In this document: positions 25,701 to 37,031 of the stretch, one piece after another
How positions within the stretch are numbered: the first letter of the stretch is position 1
Layout: every line of letters begins with the position of its first letter
Source of the DNA: Larus michahellis
Lineage: Eukaryota; Chordata; Aves; Charadriiformes; Laridae
Reading direction: 5' to 3'
Assembly: GCF_964199755.1 (NCBI RefSeq)
Contig: NC_133903.1
Span: forward strand, 51,761,239-51,825,238
DNA: 64,000 bases
Notes under the pieces: generated by a model
Told to the model about the DNA's origin: nothing
Database searches by the model: none
Seen by the model: the letters and a program-made list of their open reading frames with translations, nothing else
Made by a program: the position numbers and the translations under genes

Positions 25701-26870
25701 TCAATCCAACCCCACCCTGACAGGGACGGTGAAGGTGATAACACCTGTGGGATTGATCATGCTGGGGAGCTGAGAAGGTGTGTGCTGGAGCTGACCCGGG
25801 GGAGCAAGGTTTGAGGTGCAAAAGCTCATTTGGCTGAAGATTGAGCAGACTCTTCCAGCGTCAGGGTATTTACACCACCTCCAGAATCAACTGAAGCCCC
25901 TCTCTACTTCTGGAGTGTCTTGAAATGGGACATCATAGCCGGATCAATAAGAGCCTCATAGATCTCGGCAGCCTGTTGCCTTAGGCCCCCGACACAGCAG
26001 AAATACTTACTTCAGCGGTAGCTCATACCCCCTCCGAGGGTTTAGCTTGCATCCAGCACATTCCTGACTTAATACGGATGGATTCCTTGAGCTTGGTTGC
26101 GGTGGGGAGCGCGGCTATTGAGGGCTCCATCGGTGATGGGAGGGCTCACTGTGGTCCCCGCTCGCTCGGCGCCTCAGGAGCCACCCCTAGGTGAGGTCCC
26201 CTGTGTTGCCAGCATCTGGGTTGTTTTTTTCCCCCTGAAATAGCAGCTCTGTGACTTTCGGAGATGGTACTTGGCTCTTTTCCCTGAGAAAGCAAGAGGC
26301 AGCGCAGCCCCGAATCCCCTGGGCTGCGGGCTTTCGAGCAGTGATGCCAGACACCTACTGTCACCGCAGGCTGATTTACGTCCAGATTCAAAGAGGAAAA
26401 CACGTGCACTGATAATTTGGAAGCGATGACATCTTAAATTTATGTCCCTCTCCCTAACCTCTTCCATAAGCCATGCTTTGATCAGAAACCCAGCTGGCGT
26501 TCCTCCGAGCTGGGGAGGAAGTCTGGAATAAAACCCAAAGGCAAGAGCTATGCAAGTCCCCGGAGCCGCCTCCGTAGCTCCCCTGGCTGGGCTTTCCATC
26601 CTGCCTCCATGGGAGCGCCGCCCTGGTTCTTGAAAACGAGGATGTTTTTACGAGGCTGTTGGGAAATTTATGGGTCCAAACTGGCGGCTGACTTCGCTCT
26701 GCCCAAGGGCTTCCCATCAGAGGTGGTGGAAATGCCCCTTCTGATGGTCAACAATAAGTAGATGAAGAGTGTGCAACCCCCACAGAGAGGTCCTAGCTCA
26801 GTAGTTTTCTCCTCTGGCAGGTCTTCCATGACCTTGTCCCGCTCGAACTCGGTCTCTTTCTTGTCTTGCA
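22791..26870. other. TMEM61 upstream region (possible intron 1)
   Basis: No conserved coding exon was recognised. It contains a three-copy 31-bp tandem repeat (listed separately) and otherwise unique, moderately GC-rich sequence. It is intronic if the CpG island at 22.5 kb is the TMEM61 first exon. Confidence 0.45.
24135..24220. repeat. Three-copy tandem repeat, 31-bp unit
   Basis: Three nearly identical copies of a 31-bp unit starting CAGCATCTCCCAAACCTCAC begin at 24135, 24166 and 24197; the last copy is incomplete. Confidence 0.9.
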
Positions 26871-26871
26871 G

Positions 26872-26932
26872 GACGTGGGCCCTCTCATGCCTCGTCTCGC
26901 TCTTCTCCCCTCCTAAAACCTCCTTCCAAAGG
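26872..26932 (+). other. TMEM61 5'UTR segment with a short upstream ORF
   Basis: A clear acceptor (pyrimidine tract CTCTTTCTTGTCTTGCAG) ends at 26871, 61 bp before the TMEM61 ATG. The segment carries an upstream ATG at 26888 that reads nine codons to a TAA at 26912-26914, so it could dampen translation of the main frame. The acceptor rules out the in-frame start at 26762. Confidence 0.5.
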
Positions 26933-29900
26933 ATGGCAGCTGCCTCTTTCCGTTATGGCATGACCATCACCGGGGCTGTGCTGCTGGTGACGGGGACGCT
27001 GTGCTTCGCCTGGTGGAGCGACGGGGAGGTGGGCTCCCCGGCCAGCAGCGGTGCTCGCCTCCTGCCTCCCCGGGAAGCCGAGGCTGTTCCCAGCTCCTCC
27101 TCCAGCGCCCTGCTCCGCTCTGTCAGCTTCTTCTGCTGCGGCATCGGCGGCATCCTCCTCCTCTTCGGCCTCCTCTGGTCGGTGAAAGCCAATGCCAGGG
27201 TGGTCTCCCGCCGCTACCAGTACCATTTCCCCAGGGACCTGCAGTACTTCACCGCGGAGCCTCTGGAGAAGTGGAACTGCAGGTGGGTGCCACGTCCTCA
27301 TGGGAAGAAGTCGAGGATGGGTTTGACCGTCCCGGCACGGCCATCTACCCGCTCCTGCTCTCAGCCTTGCTCTCTGGCGAGCTCAGATGAGCAGTAACGC
27401 TGCTGGCCGCTGCTCAGCCCCCGTGCTGCGCCCTCCTCCTGCTCCCCGAGCAGATGCTCTTGCTCATTAGTGTCAACCTTCACCCAAGCCCCCCCCAACC
27501 TGCCCTTCCTGCAGGCCCCCTCCCTGCCCACGCCGACTGCTCCCGCAGCTGGCTCGGCAGCAGCCGGTTCTCCTTGCCCTGCGGGGCCATCACCGGCCGA
27601 GGCAGACATCTCCTTAGCAGAGCCACTGAGCAGAAGACCGCATTGGTTTTCTGGCAGAAGGTCTGGATTTGGGGACGGGGGGGACCATCCAGACCTCCAG
27701 CGGTTGGAACCTGCCCTGATGACACAGGTCTGCAGCGCTGTCTGTAAGGATGAGGGGGTTTGTGCCATCTTTAACGGAAGGAAAATCTGTGTTAAAAGGG
27801 GGTTAGAAGGAAAAAAGGAGGAAAATAATCCTTGGATTGGCATTGAGATGGGAGTGGAGGAGAAGGGACCCGCTACGAAGCCCACTTCGGGGTGTGGGAA
27901 GACCCCTCGCCCCCCACCCCAAACACCACTGCTGCTTGTCGGGTCCCCAGACTCTTCCTGTGTGAGCCTGAGATTTATTTCCACTTCTTGATTTAAAAGT
28001 TTTTTGATCAAAAGGGTCTTTTTTTTCCAGAGATTGCTGTGGAAGCCGAGCCAGCCGGCCCTTCCCAGTGCTGTTTTATGGGGTCACAGCGAAGACCTTG
28101 GCTCCGGCATAAATCGGGCTCTGGGGAAAAGCAGCACTAAAAGAAACTCTTAAGAACATGAACCCATAAAAATTCAGTCGAGGCGGGAGGCACGTTCCTG
28201 GTTCTCCAGGGATTTCGGTGCCCATCTGAATATCTGGGGGCAAGACTGTGAGTTGCTCTGGGAAGTCTGGGGGGGATGTTCCTCCTCCCATGGAGGGCTT
28301 TGCTGTGTCCCCTGCGGGGAATGTCGCCTTCCCCGAGGTCCCGGTTCCCATGCTGGGTGGGAAAGCATCGCCCGGGCATTGCTGGTGCTGCGGCAGCTCC
28401 TGCGGCCCCGGCTGCGCTGGCGTTCGTGCAGCAAAGCCCTCCAAAGCAGAAAATGCCGCTTCGCAGAGGGTTGGCAGGGTGACACCCTGCGCTGGGAGAA
28501 CCCTCCCTCTCCGCATTCCCCTTGCCAAGCTGAGGCTGTCCGGCAAAAGCCACGGTGCAGATGCCTGGGGTGGTAGGTCTTGGACAGGGGGGTTCTGATT
28601 TCGGGATGGAGGCATCCCTGCAGAGCATTGTAGCTTTCCGTTTGGACCACCTGTGCCCCTCCGACCCCCCGAGCCCCCCCAGGATGGGTTTTCATCTGCA
28701 AAACGAGCGGACAGTGGGTTCCTTTCAAAGCCTTTGGGGCTGCACCCAGGGCCGTGCGCTGGGCAAAGGTTGGCCGGAGGTTTTCCCTGTACACAAGCTG
28801 TGTTTGCTCAGCAAAGCGCTGCTGGAAGTGGCACCAGGCTTGGCCGGCATGTGGAGGGCTCCGATGGGCATGAGGTGGGGGTGTGACCGCATTGAACCGG
28901 GATGCCCGGCTCTCGCCCGGCTGCTTGTGCTGCTCACTCGGCTGCCTCGGAGGGGTGACTTTGGGGTTAGGCAGACGATGAGGATGTTCTCCTGCCTGTG
29001 GGACGCAGCGTGGTGCGGGATGAAGGGGCAGATGCCTCGAGAGCCAGCACCTCTGCTGCTTTGTGGCCATTCACACCTGCATTGTAGCCCTTAATGCCAG
29101 AGGTGGCAGATCTTCGAGGCTGCCATGCCAGGCTGCCCTTCCTCTTCTTGCGTGAGGGAGTAAATTCAGTGGGAACTGGGCGGCTTGGCCTTGTCACGAG
29201 GTCTGATGGATGGTGCTTTTCCTCCTGCATGGCTCCCCGCCCTCCTGGTGCCGGGAAGTGGCCAACATGGTCTTCCCTTGACCTTGGGCATGCAAAACCT
29301 GACCATGCGCCATCCCTAGTACAAGCGTGTCCACCATGCTCAGGGATGTTCTGGTTGATGGGGTGCTCTGGTTGATGGGTGCCAGGATGCTCCAGTTGCC
29401 AGGGCACTGGGCTACTCTGGTTGATGGGGCAGAGGGATGCTCTGGTTGATGGGTTGTGGGGTGCTCTGGTTGATGGGTGCTGGGATGCTCTGGTTGATGG
29501 GGTGCCAGGATGCTCCATTTGATGGATGCTGGGATGATCTGGTTGACAGGGTGCTGGGATGCTCTGGTTGATGGGATGTCGGGATGCTCCTGTTGATGGG
29601 GCACTGGGAATCTCCAGTTGATAGGTGCTGGGATGCTCCCTTTGATGGGTGCTGGGATGCTCCGGTTGATGGGTGCTGGGATGCTCTGGTTGACGAGGCA
29701 CACTGCTGGGTTTCTTCTTCTTCCCTCGCAGCACCTGGGATGCCAGCACCATCCCCACCTACGAAGAAGCCCTGACCTGCAGACCTGCCCACACTGCCCC
29801 AGCCTACGTCCAGCCCCTGGGGAGGAAGGAGGAGCTCACACCACCCCTGTACCGCTACCTGGAGGAGGAGGAGAGCTGGCAGGGCGGCCGCCGGCGCAGC

Positions 29901-30017
29901 TCCTCCGACAGCGCCTTGTTCCGCCCCAGCCCGTCCTGGCTGGAGACGCAGCACCCCGGGGAGACGCAGGCAACGCCTCCCCCCAGCTACGAAAACATCA
30001 GCGTCCGGGGTGTCTGA
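26933..30017 (+). CDS. TMEM61: TMEM61, two-pass membrane protein with PY-type tail motifs
   Basis: Two coding exons, 26933-27282 and 29732-30017, join in phase (AG|C, Ser117) to give 211 residues; human TMEM61 has about 210. The start ATG has A at -3 and G at +4. Membrane segments are near residues 8-28 (containing GTLCFAWWS, as in human) and 63-84 (SVSFFCCGIGGILLLFGLLW), separated by a Ser-rich loop. The tail has IPTYEEA (124-130) and PPPSYENIS near the end (PPSY at 200-203), candidate sites for WW-domain ligases of the NEDD4 type. The protein's function is not established. Both membrane segments resemble those of barttin, encoded just downstream. The intron holds a 24-bp minisatellite. Confidence 0.93.
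27283..29339 (+). other. TMEM61 intron, left part
   Basis: GC-rich intronic sequence with overlapping composition-driven open frames on both strands. None has family resemblance or matching splice borders. No mobile element was recognised. Confidence 0.6.
29340..29700. repeat. Minisatellite in TMEM61 intron, 24-bp unit
   Basis: About 15 copies of a unit near TGGTTGATGGGTGCTGGGAT plus GCTC. Most copies are close to 24 bp, so all three frames stay open; the minus strand reads as a Pro-Glu-His-Pro-Ser-Thr-His-Gln repeat. The array ends about 30 bp before the acceptor of TMEM61 exon 2. Confidence 0.93.
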
Positions 30018-30248
30018 GCTGGCGGCGGCGGGGGGCTGGGACTCTGCGGTGGCTGCCCAGTCCCTCGGCTTCAAACCGAGCCCCTTCCATTGCCGGGGTG
30101 AGAGGAGGGTGGGCGAGGAGGGGGACGGCAGAGGGGTCCGTCTGGTTTTCCGAGCCATCAGTTGGGGGCTGTTGGGATTGCGGGTCCTGTGGGCGATGCT
30201 TTCGGAGCGGCGGGGGTAACTGGCATGTTTGGAAGCTTTCGTATTTTT

Positions 30249-30254
30249 AATAAA
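30249..30254 (+). terminator. TMEM61 polyadenylation signal (AATAAA)
   Basis: A canonical AATAAA lies 232 bp after the TMEM61 stop codon, with GT-rich sequence (CTGGTTGCTGATG) just downstream. Confidence 0.7.
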
Positions 30255-31597
30255 ACCACTGCTGGTTGCTGATGCTTTACATTCCCTGCTCTGACCAGCC
30301 CTGGGGGGCTCCTGTCAGGCCAGGGGCTGCCCACTCAAAGCCAGAGCTATATAATAAAAACTGCAGCAAAGATCGAGGAATCTGGCCAGAGAAAAAACAG
30401 CTCCGTGCCGCCCCGTGCGCTCCTCTGCCTTTTCAGTGTCCCTTCCAGCCCTACCTCCATCCCTTCCACCTTGCTTTCCGCGCACACCGCCTTCCCGTGC
30501 CTCACTTCATTAGGTTTAGAGATGTTCAGTGGCTCGTGCGTGCGTTCAGGGCATCCGAGTGCGCTCGGCATTTCGGGCAGTATCCTATAAAAAGAGACCC
30601 TGCGCGGCTCACCCCTCTCCCTGCCCACCGTGGATGGGTTCGCAGCCTTGCCCAGAGGAAAGGCCGGCTTCATTGGGGGCTGCTGCCCATCCCACCGAAA
30701 TAACAGGCTGCCCTGCACCCCCTGCGGGTTTGCAGAGTGGCTGTGGAGCCCCGGCCAAATGTAACATATTATTTATAATATATTATTTTTCACAAGGCAG
30801 GTACACGCTTTCCTACACGGGCAGGTGAGAACAGGAACAAACGGAAGGCTAATTAAAGCCAGCGCTGCTGTCTGGCTGTCGGAAGTGCGGTGGGAAGGGG
30901 ACACCTTTTAACCCCCCTGCTCCATCCCAGGCAAACACAGGGCACACGGACACTGTTCACACTCCCCCTGAGGGGACCGACCCCGCTCCATCCTTCCCTG
31001 GCTTTATCCCGCCCTTGGCAGCCCGGTTGCTGCCCCACAGAGACAGTTCCCCAGCACCCAGCTGAAGGAAGCGGGGACTATTCCCAACCCAGCAACCTCC
31101 AAAAAGACCCCGGCGCGCTCCCCCCTTCCCTGCTGCAGCCCTTGAGAACATGCTGCGCCCCGGCGTCCCCCTCATTTTGGGGGTCTGCCAGCTCCGATTT
31201 ATGAGCCAAGTCCAGCTCCATCCCCCAGGGCTGGGAAAGTCCCATTGGGACCAGGATTTTGGCTCTCCGGGTCCCCGTCTCTCCCTCCCCGTCCCTTCCC
31301 CGAGCGTGGGGTCCAGGACCGTGCCTGCAGGGAAGGTTACCCGGACACGTGCCGGGCGGCTTCACTGGAGTGTGAACGGCGGGTCAGTGTTTGCATTCAT
31401 TACAAACCCGTTAAAAACTGGCTGGCTCAGCCCTGGGCAGGACCGGGCTCAACGTGCAGCTGATCCTCAGCCCCTGGCAGCCTCCGGAGAAAGAAACCAC
31501 TCCTTGCCTTACCCGGGAGGTGCGCTCAGCCGGCAGCAGCCGCAGGTAAACGGGCTTCCCGGCATCTCTCCTCCCCTGCCTCTCCCACCCGGCGCCC
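30255..31597. other. Spacer between TMEM61 and BSND, with a TATA-like element
   Basis: Contains TATAAAAAG at 30586-30594 in a GC-rich setting, about 1 kb upstream of the BSND start, and an AT-rich block at 30769-30790. Either could mark a BSND promoter, but neither is tied to a start site by sequence alone. No other gene was seen. Confidence 0.35.
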
Positions 31598-34500
31598 ATG
31601 GCCGAGGAGAAGACCTTTCGCTATGGGTTCATCATGCTGGGTCTCTTCCTGGTGATGACGGGGATGTTCATCATGAGTGTGGAAAAACCCCAGATCTACA
31701 TCACCTTCTGTGCCCTGGGCGTCCTGCTCGTAGCCGTGGGCATCACCTGGAGCATGTGCCAGTGCTACCCGAAGGTAGGGTCTGTCCTGGGACCTGATCC
31801 TAGGGATCAGCTGGGTTTGGGGGAGCTTCAGCTGCTGTGGACATGTAGCCTTGGGCTGTGCCTCAGTTTCCCCATCCGTGGGGTTGGGTAGCGGCAGATC
31901 CCAGGGGAAAGCTGGATGGGGAGATCTGGAGGGAAAAGTGTTGGTTTGGGAGGCTCGTGCCCTGCTACACCCCCCTCCGATGCCTGCAGGATGTGGAGCT
32001 GGTCCCTCGCCCCCCCGGCACCCCCCCCGAGCCTGGGGCTTTGCTGTCAGGCACGCAGCGGGGAATTATCCCAAGGAAATCAGCTCGTGTTCATCTCTCC
32101 CATGCAAACCCCCCCAAACCAGCCCCTTCCCTGCACCCGCGGTGGCTGGGGGCTCGCTGGGTTCCCAGGGCTTCAAAGAAGGGGTTGTGGTGGCCACGGA
32201 GGTCCGGAGGGGCCCAGCCCCCCCTGAGCACAGCCCTTGCCTGCCGGTCTCCTTGGCAGAGGGCACGGCCGGCGCGGGAGGGCGGCCACGCGTCCCTGCC
32301 CCGGGAAACGGAGCTGGCAGAAAAGGCTTTTTTTTTCCCACGGAGACGGCGGCTGTGGAGCTGGTCTCGGTGGCGCAGGATGGCCCATCGACAACTGGGC
32401 TGCACCCCAAAATGTGGGGCAATGCGTGGCACCCCGGCACCGGCTGGGATCCCCAGGACCGGGGTGAAGCTGACCCCAGCTCCCCCCAAAGCCGAGCTCA
32501 GCCCTGGCGAGGAGGGAGATGTGGCACCGTCACCATGCTCGGGGCTCAAGGACAGGGCACCCTCGGTGTTGTCCCTGGCCACCTGCCTCCTGCACGAGCC
32601 CAGGAACCCTCCTGGGCTCGGGGACAGGCATGACACCCCTGGGGACAAGGTGCTGAGAGTGGGGCTGTACTGGGTTCATTCAATCCCTTATTGAGTTTCT
32701 CCCAAAAACCCATTTCCAGGCAAGACACCCAAATGTGCTGGGAAAAGACCAAAAATCCACCTGAAGGGAGACTCCGGCTTTTTTACCACTAACGCGGGCC
32801 GAGGGTCCCCGTGATGCCCAATGCAGCCCCCTGGGCTCTGTGTTTCTTCTCCCCCCAGATAACGTTCATTCCTGTAGACCTCGAGGCTGAGCGGTTCCTG
32901 GACCACAAACCCATCGTGCTGCCGGAGAGGGACACCCGGTAGGTCCCAGCACCCCACCCCAGCGGCCGATTTCGTTTTGGCGGGTGTTTTCATCTGCACA
33001 CACGGTTATCTGCGTGCCCCCGGGGCCAAGGGCAGTGTCCGAGCACACTGGCACCGGGGACAAATACACCTATTGCAGGAAGAAATGACAAGCAGGGACC
33101 GGGGTGGGGGAGGCCAGGGCTGGCTGAGCCTCTCTGGGGCCAGAGCAGGAGCGATGCCGGGGGGCGGGTAAAGCATCCAGCTGCGTTCCTGTGGGCATCC
33201 CTCTGCAAGGACCCGCTGGCGTGGGCGGTGCTGTGGCCTCTAAAGCACCTGCTGGAGAGGGTGCAGCAAAGGGCTACCAAGATGACGAGGGGACTGGAAC
33301 GCCTCTCTTATGGAGAAAGGCTGAGGGATTTGGGTCTCTTCAGTCTGGAAAAAAGACGGCTGAGGGGGGACCTTATCAGCGCTTATCAATGCTTAACGGG
33401 TGGGTGTCAGGAGGATGGGGCCAGGCTCTTTCCAGTGGTGCCCGGGGACAGGACAAGAGGTAACGGGCACAAACTTGAGCATAGGAAGTTCCACCTGAAC
33501 ATGAGGAGGAACTTTACCCTGAGGGTGGCAGAGCCCTGGCACAGGCTGCCCAGAGAGGTGGTGGAGTCTCCGTCTCTGGAGACATTCAGAACCCACCTGG
33601 ACGTCTTCCTGTGCCACCTGCTCTGGGTGACCCTGCTCTGGCAGGGGGTTGGACTAGGTGATCTCCAGAGGTCCCTTCCAACCCTATGATTCTATGATTG
33701 AGTCTTGCGTGTATGTCCCTGAGCATCTCCTGGCTCCACGGGGGTCCAGGTCCTGCTCAGCACCCGATTCCTCCTTCTCACGCAGCTTGATTGTACCCTG
33801 TCCCAGCCAAGAGGCCACCAACACCTACGAGAAAAGCCTGCCCTCCTACGAGCAGATCCAGAGGCAGGAGGTGGGCTCAGACCCGCTCCCACCCATTGCC
33901 CAGCCCAGACCCCGCAGCTGCTCCCAGCTGGCCGTGCAGGCCAAAGCAGAGGTCCACCGGGAGCTAGGGGGTGCCGGAGACCCCCCCCAAGAGCCGGTGC
34001 CGCGGCTGGAAACAGCGGCAGGCAGGTATGTGATGGCAGCCGTGGGATTTGGGGTGAAACTGGGGGGGTCAGACACCCAGAATGAGGGGAGAGAAAGGAG
34101 GCAGAGGGGTCTTTGCTGCTTGTACAGCACCAACCCCCAGCCCCGCTGGAGCCTGGACGGTGTCTCAGCCCGTGGAGTCTCTCAGTACCAAATGATTTAC
34201 CAAGATGAAATCAGGAAGAAATCTGGAATGTCTTTGGTTGTGATTAGCATTTTGCTTTTATTTAATTTTATAAGTATAAACAATGTCCCCCATCAGCCTA
34301 AATGCCAAGTTCCTCGTCAGACTTTGATAGAAATGAGATGCTCAGTACGTGTCCCTCAAACCAGATGCCACGTATGGTGCCTGTGCATTGGTCCAGGAGT
34401 TGGTCCCAAAAGTGCTTTGCAGGCGACAGGGGTCACCATGCAGCCTCGGGGTGCAGGACTCGGGCACCCCCTCTGCCAAAACGCAGCTACAGCTGGGATG

Positions 34501-35071
34501 GGGCGCTCTGGTCTCTCCCCGGGATGCAGGCACAGCATCCCAGGGCAGCCGCTCCTTCATCCCATGGGCAGGAGAAGGAACCTGGCAGGCAGATTGTCCC
34601 CATAACGGCAGGCACTGGGGGCTGAGATAGGCCCCCCCCAGGGTGCCCCAGCCACCCAGCACTGGTGATGCTGGGACGCTGGCCGAGCAACGCTGAGCCC
34701 AGCAGCCACCGGCTCCGGGGGAATCCCCAGCTCCATCCCAGCTGTGTTTAGTGTAACCACCCCTCAGCCCTCCCTGTTCCCGCAGCCCCCCCCGGCCACC
34801 CCCAAGCGATGCGCCGCTGGCATCCCTCCTGGAGGACATGGACACGCCGTCGCTGGAGGGCTCCTTGCCCGGTAGCCCTGCGCCTCTGGGCCGGCCCCCA
34901 CCATCCACTGCCCGCTCCGGCTGCATCCCGACCAGCTCCCCGGCGGGGGGAGAGCACCCCGCTTCCCCTCGCAAAGGCACCAGGGAGGAGAACGACCTCT
35001 ATTATGGGCTCCAAGAGGGGCCGGACACTCTCCTCGAGGATAGCGACTGCCTTTTTGAGCCTGAAAACTGA
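31598..35071 (+). CDS. BSND: BSND, barttin, ClC-K chloride-channel beta subunit
   Basis: Barttin carries ClC-Ka/Kb channels to the basolateral membrane and activates them in kidney and inner ear. Four exons, 31598-31774, 32859-32938, 33786-34025 and 34786-35071, join in phase to 260 residues (human 320). Residues 1-59 follow human barttin closely: [10 protein letters not shown], two membrane segments (about 9-28 and 33-52), then WSMCQCYPK. Arg8 and Gly10, sites of human disease mutations, are present, as are Cys54 and Cys56, the palmitoylation sites. Position 47, Gly in human, is Val here. The tail has LPSY (104-107) near where mammals have a PY motif and ends with [11 protein letters not shown], matching the human C-terminal region. 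The middle of the tail is shorter and diverged. Intron 2 holds a CR1 copy. Confidence 0.96.
33225..33699 (+). mobile_element. CR1 LINE fragment in BSND intron 2
   Basis: Plus-strand CR1 starting near CTCTAAAGCACCTGCTGGAG, with GGGATTTGGGTCTCTTCAGT and GGCACAGGCTGCCCAGAGAG, and a 3' end of CCCTATGATTCTATGATT. It is of the same subfamily as the copies at 17.7, 18.2 and 37.8 kb. It ends about 85 bp before exon 3. Confidence 0.93.
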
Positions 35072-36774
35072 TTTCCCGGAGAGAACGGCCACTTGGCATG
35101 GACCCATCTCACGGAAGGGACACAGACATTGCAGCCGGGAAGAGAGGGGCTGAGGCTGCCCCCCGAAAGCGCAGCGCCTGCAGCGTGGAGGAGCCCTCCC
35201 CGTGCCCACCCAGCCGCTCGGGAGGCTGCCATGCCACAAAATGCGAGGGGAGCACCGCCACCTCCCGAATTTTCACAGCAGAGGGGACAAGGTCACTCTC
35301 GTCGGAGTCCTTTGGGTGGGCGCAGACGAGTGCAAATGCCGGGCTGGGCAGGATCCGGGATAAATAATGTGCTTAGGAAGGGAAAAGAAGATTAGCTTTG
35401 CCGCTTGAAAGAGGATCAGCATGTAGGTGGGTAAAGATGTATTCACCCCAGGTAGGCTTTATGGGGAGGCATGTCCATAAAGCCTTTTTTCCACTTATTA
35501 AAGCCCCCCCAGGAATTAAAATTAGATCCTGAGATTCCATCAGCAGGCAGCCTTCATGCCTCCAGGTTGGAAAAAGGGTGATGGGGGGGACGGACTGTGC
35601 TGTCCCCCATCTCCTGCATGAGGAGCCGCTTCCAGCCGGCGGGGACAGAGGGAGGAGGACTTGGCTGAGCCAAAACCCCTGTGACGGCTGTGGCTTCCTG
35701 AAAGCTGCTCGAGGCGGTGGCTTTGGGCAACATTTTTTCTCTCTCCGCTTGGTCGGTGTCATCAGCTGTGACGCTGCGGGTGGCTTTGCGTGCCGGCACC
35801 TGCTGTTCCCCAAATTCCCTCTGAATAATAAGCGTTTGTTTCAAAGTCACGCTGATGGAGCTGAGCCTGGTTTGTCACCGCGACAGGGGCAACGCAGCGG
35901 TTTTCCGCAGCCTGTTTGCAACGCGCAGCGACGGGAGCTGCGACCTCCGCCTGCCCTTCAGCTGCTCGGGGAATCCGGGGGGATGTGCGTGGCTGAGCCC
36001 CCCCAGGGGCAGCTGGGGTCGCGTCAAAGCATCAAAACATCACCAGATCCAACAGCGTGGGGATGCTGAGAGCCCCTCGCTCTGTTTTTGGGAAAGCTGG
36101 GCTGGATGCTGCGTGTGCCTGGCATGGTCCCAGGAGGCTTGGGAGCACAAATCTGCTGCCAGAGCTGCTCTTCAGCAAATTTATAGCCCAAAAGCAGGGG
36201 GAAAGTTGTCCTCCGGCACCCAAGGGGGATGGAGCGTGGCAGCCCTGGAAATGATGCTCCCAGCGCTCCCCTGCCACCCAGGGAGTGCTTTGCTGGTGCA
36301 ATCTAGCAAGAAATGGTCCTACGTGGGGGCTTGATGCCCCCATGGCACCCCTCCTGGCGTTGCTGTGCCCATTCCTCACCTTTCCAAGGTGACAAGGGCA
36401 GGCAGCACCCGCACGCTCGGGGTGTTTACGGCCAAGGGTGCCGGCAGGAGGGTGGGGAGCGAAGGCGCCGGTGTTTGCTAAATATTGCGGGCAGGACTGC
36501 GAGCAGCCGCCCAAGAGGAAGCGTCACCCGGCTGTTTACACTTGCTGGGTGTCCTGTCCTTCCCGGCGTGGTGGAGGGTGGTGGCTTCGGGGACACCATT
36601 TGGATGGGGCTACGTCTCGCTGGGTTCCAGAGGGTGGCTGGGGCAGGAGGTGGCTCTGTGTCGCTGTCTCGTAATGAGTGTAGGAGTCTCATAGAGACCC
36701 AAAAGCTTTTTCCTGCCTCATGTCCCAGGATTCACAATCACTTTTGGCGAAAGAACCACCCTCCTCGGCAGGAT
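35072..36774. other. Downstream of BSND, no gene seen
   Basis: Presumably includes the BSND 3'UTR. I found no exact AATAAA in the first 400 bp; the nearest A-rich candidate is GATAAATAATG near 35360. Open frames here are GC-driven and unlike known proteins. Confidence 0.4.
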
Positions 36775-36844
36775 CCTCTTTGTCCCCGGCCACCCCGGTC
36801 CTAGCCGGGCACGGCTGGGACCGGTGTGGCCGGGGACAAAGAGG
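36775..36844. repeat. Near-perfect inverted repeat (hairpin, 4-nt loop)
   Basis: Arms 36776-36807 and 36812-36843 are reverse complements at 30 of 32 positions, with a GGCA loop at 36808-36811; one more C-G pair extends the stem outward. As plus-strand RNA, one of the two mismatches becomes a U-G wobble. It lies 117 bp upstream of the tRNA-Gly gene. It could be a pre-microRNA-like stem, a recent palindromic duplication or a DNA cruciform; the sequence does not decide. Confidence 0.85.
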
Positions 36845-36960
36845 GGGGTGTCCCACCGTGGCCCATACAGAAGGGGGTGGTGGGATGATGGAGGTGTTGG
36901 GGAGGAAGGAAATGTCGCGATCCGTGGTCGTGAGGATGCTGCAAAGAACTCAAAATCAGC

Positions 36961-37031
36961 GCACCAGTGGTGTAGTGGTATCATGCAAGATTCCCATTCT
37001 TGCGACCCGGGTTCGATTCCCGGCTGGTGCA
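36961..37031 (+). tRNA. tRNA-Gly (anticodon CCC)
   Basis: A 71-nt cloverleaf. The acceptor stem GCACCAG/CTGGTGC is fully paired, with discriminator A at 37031. The A box lies at about 36968-36978 (TGGTGTAGTGG) and the B box at 37010-37020 (GGTTCGATTCC). The anticodon stem CAAGA/TCTTG encloses loop TTCCCAT, giving anticodon CCC, which reads GGG. The body closely matches the vertebrate tRNA-Gly-CCC type as I remember it. There is no intron and no encoded CCA. The first run of four T's downstream is about 80 nt away, so the terminator is weak or distant. Confidence 0.95.

Noticed and set aside
28967-29758. Proline/histidine-rich repetitive protein on the minus strand
   Set aside because: It is a translation of the 24-bp minisatellite; unit length divisible by three keeps every frame open.
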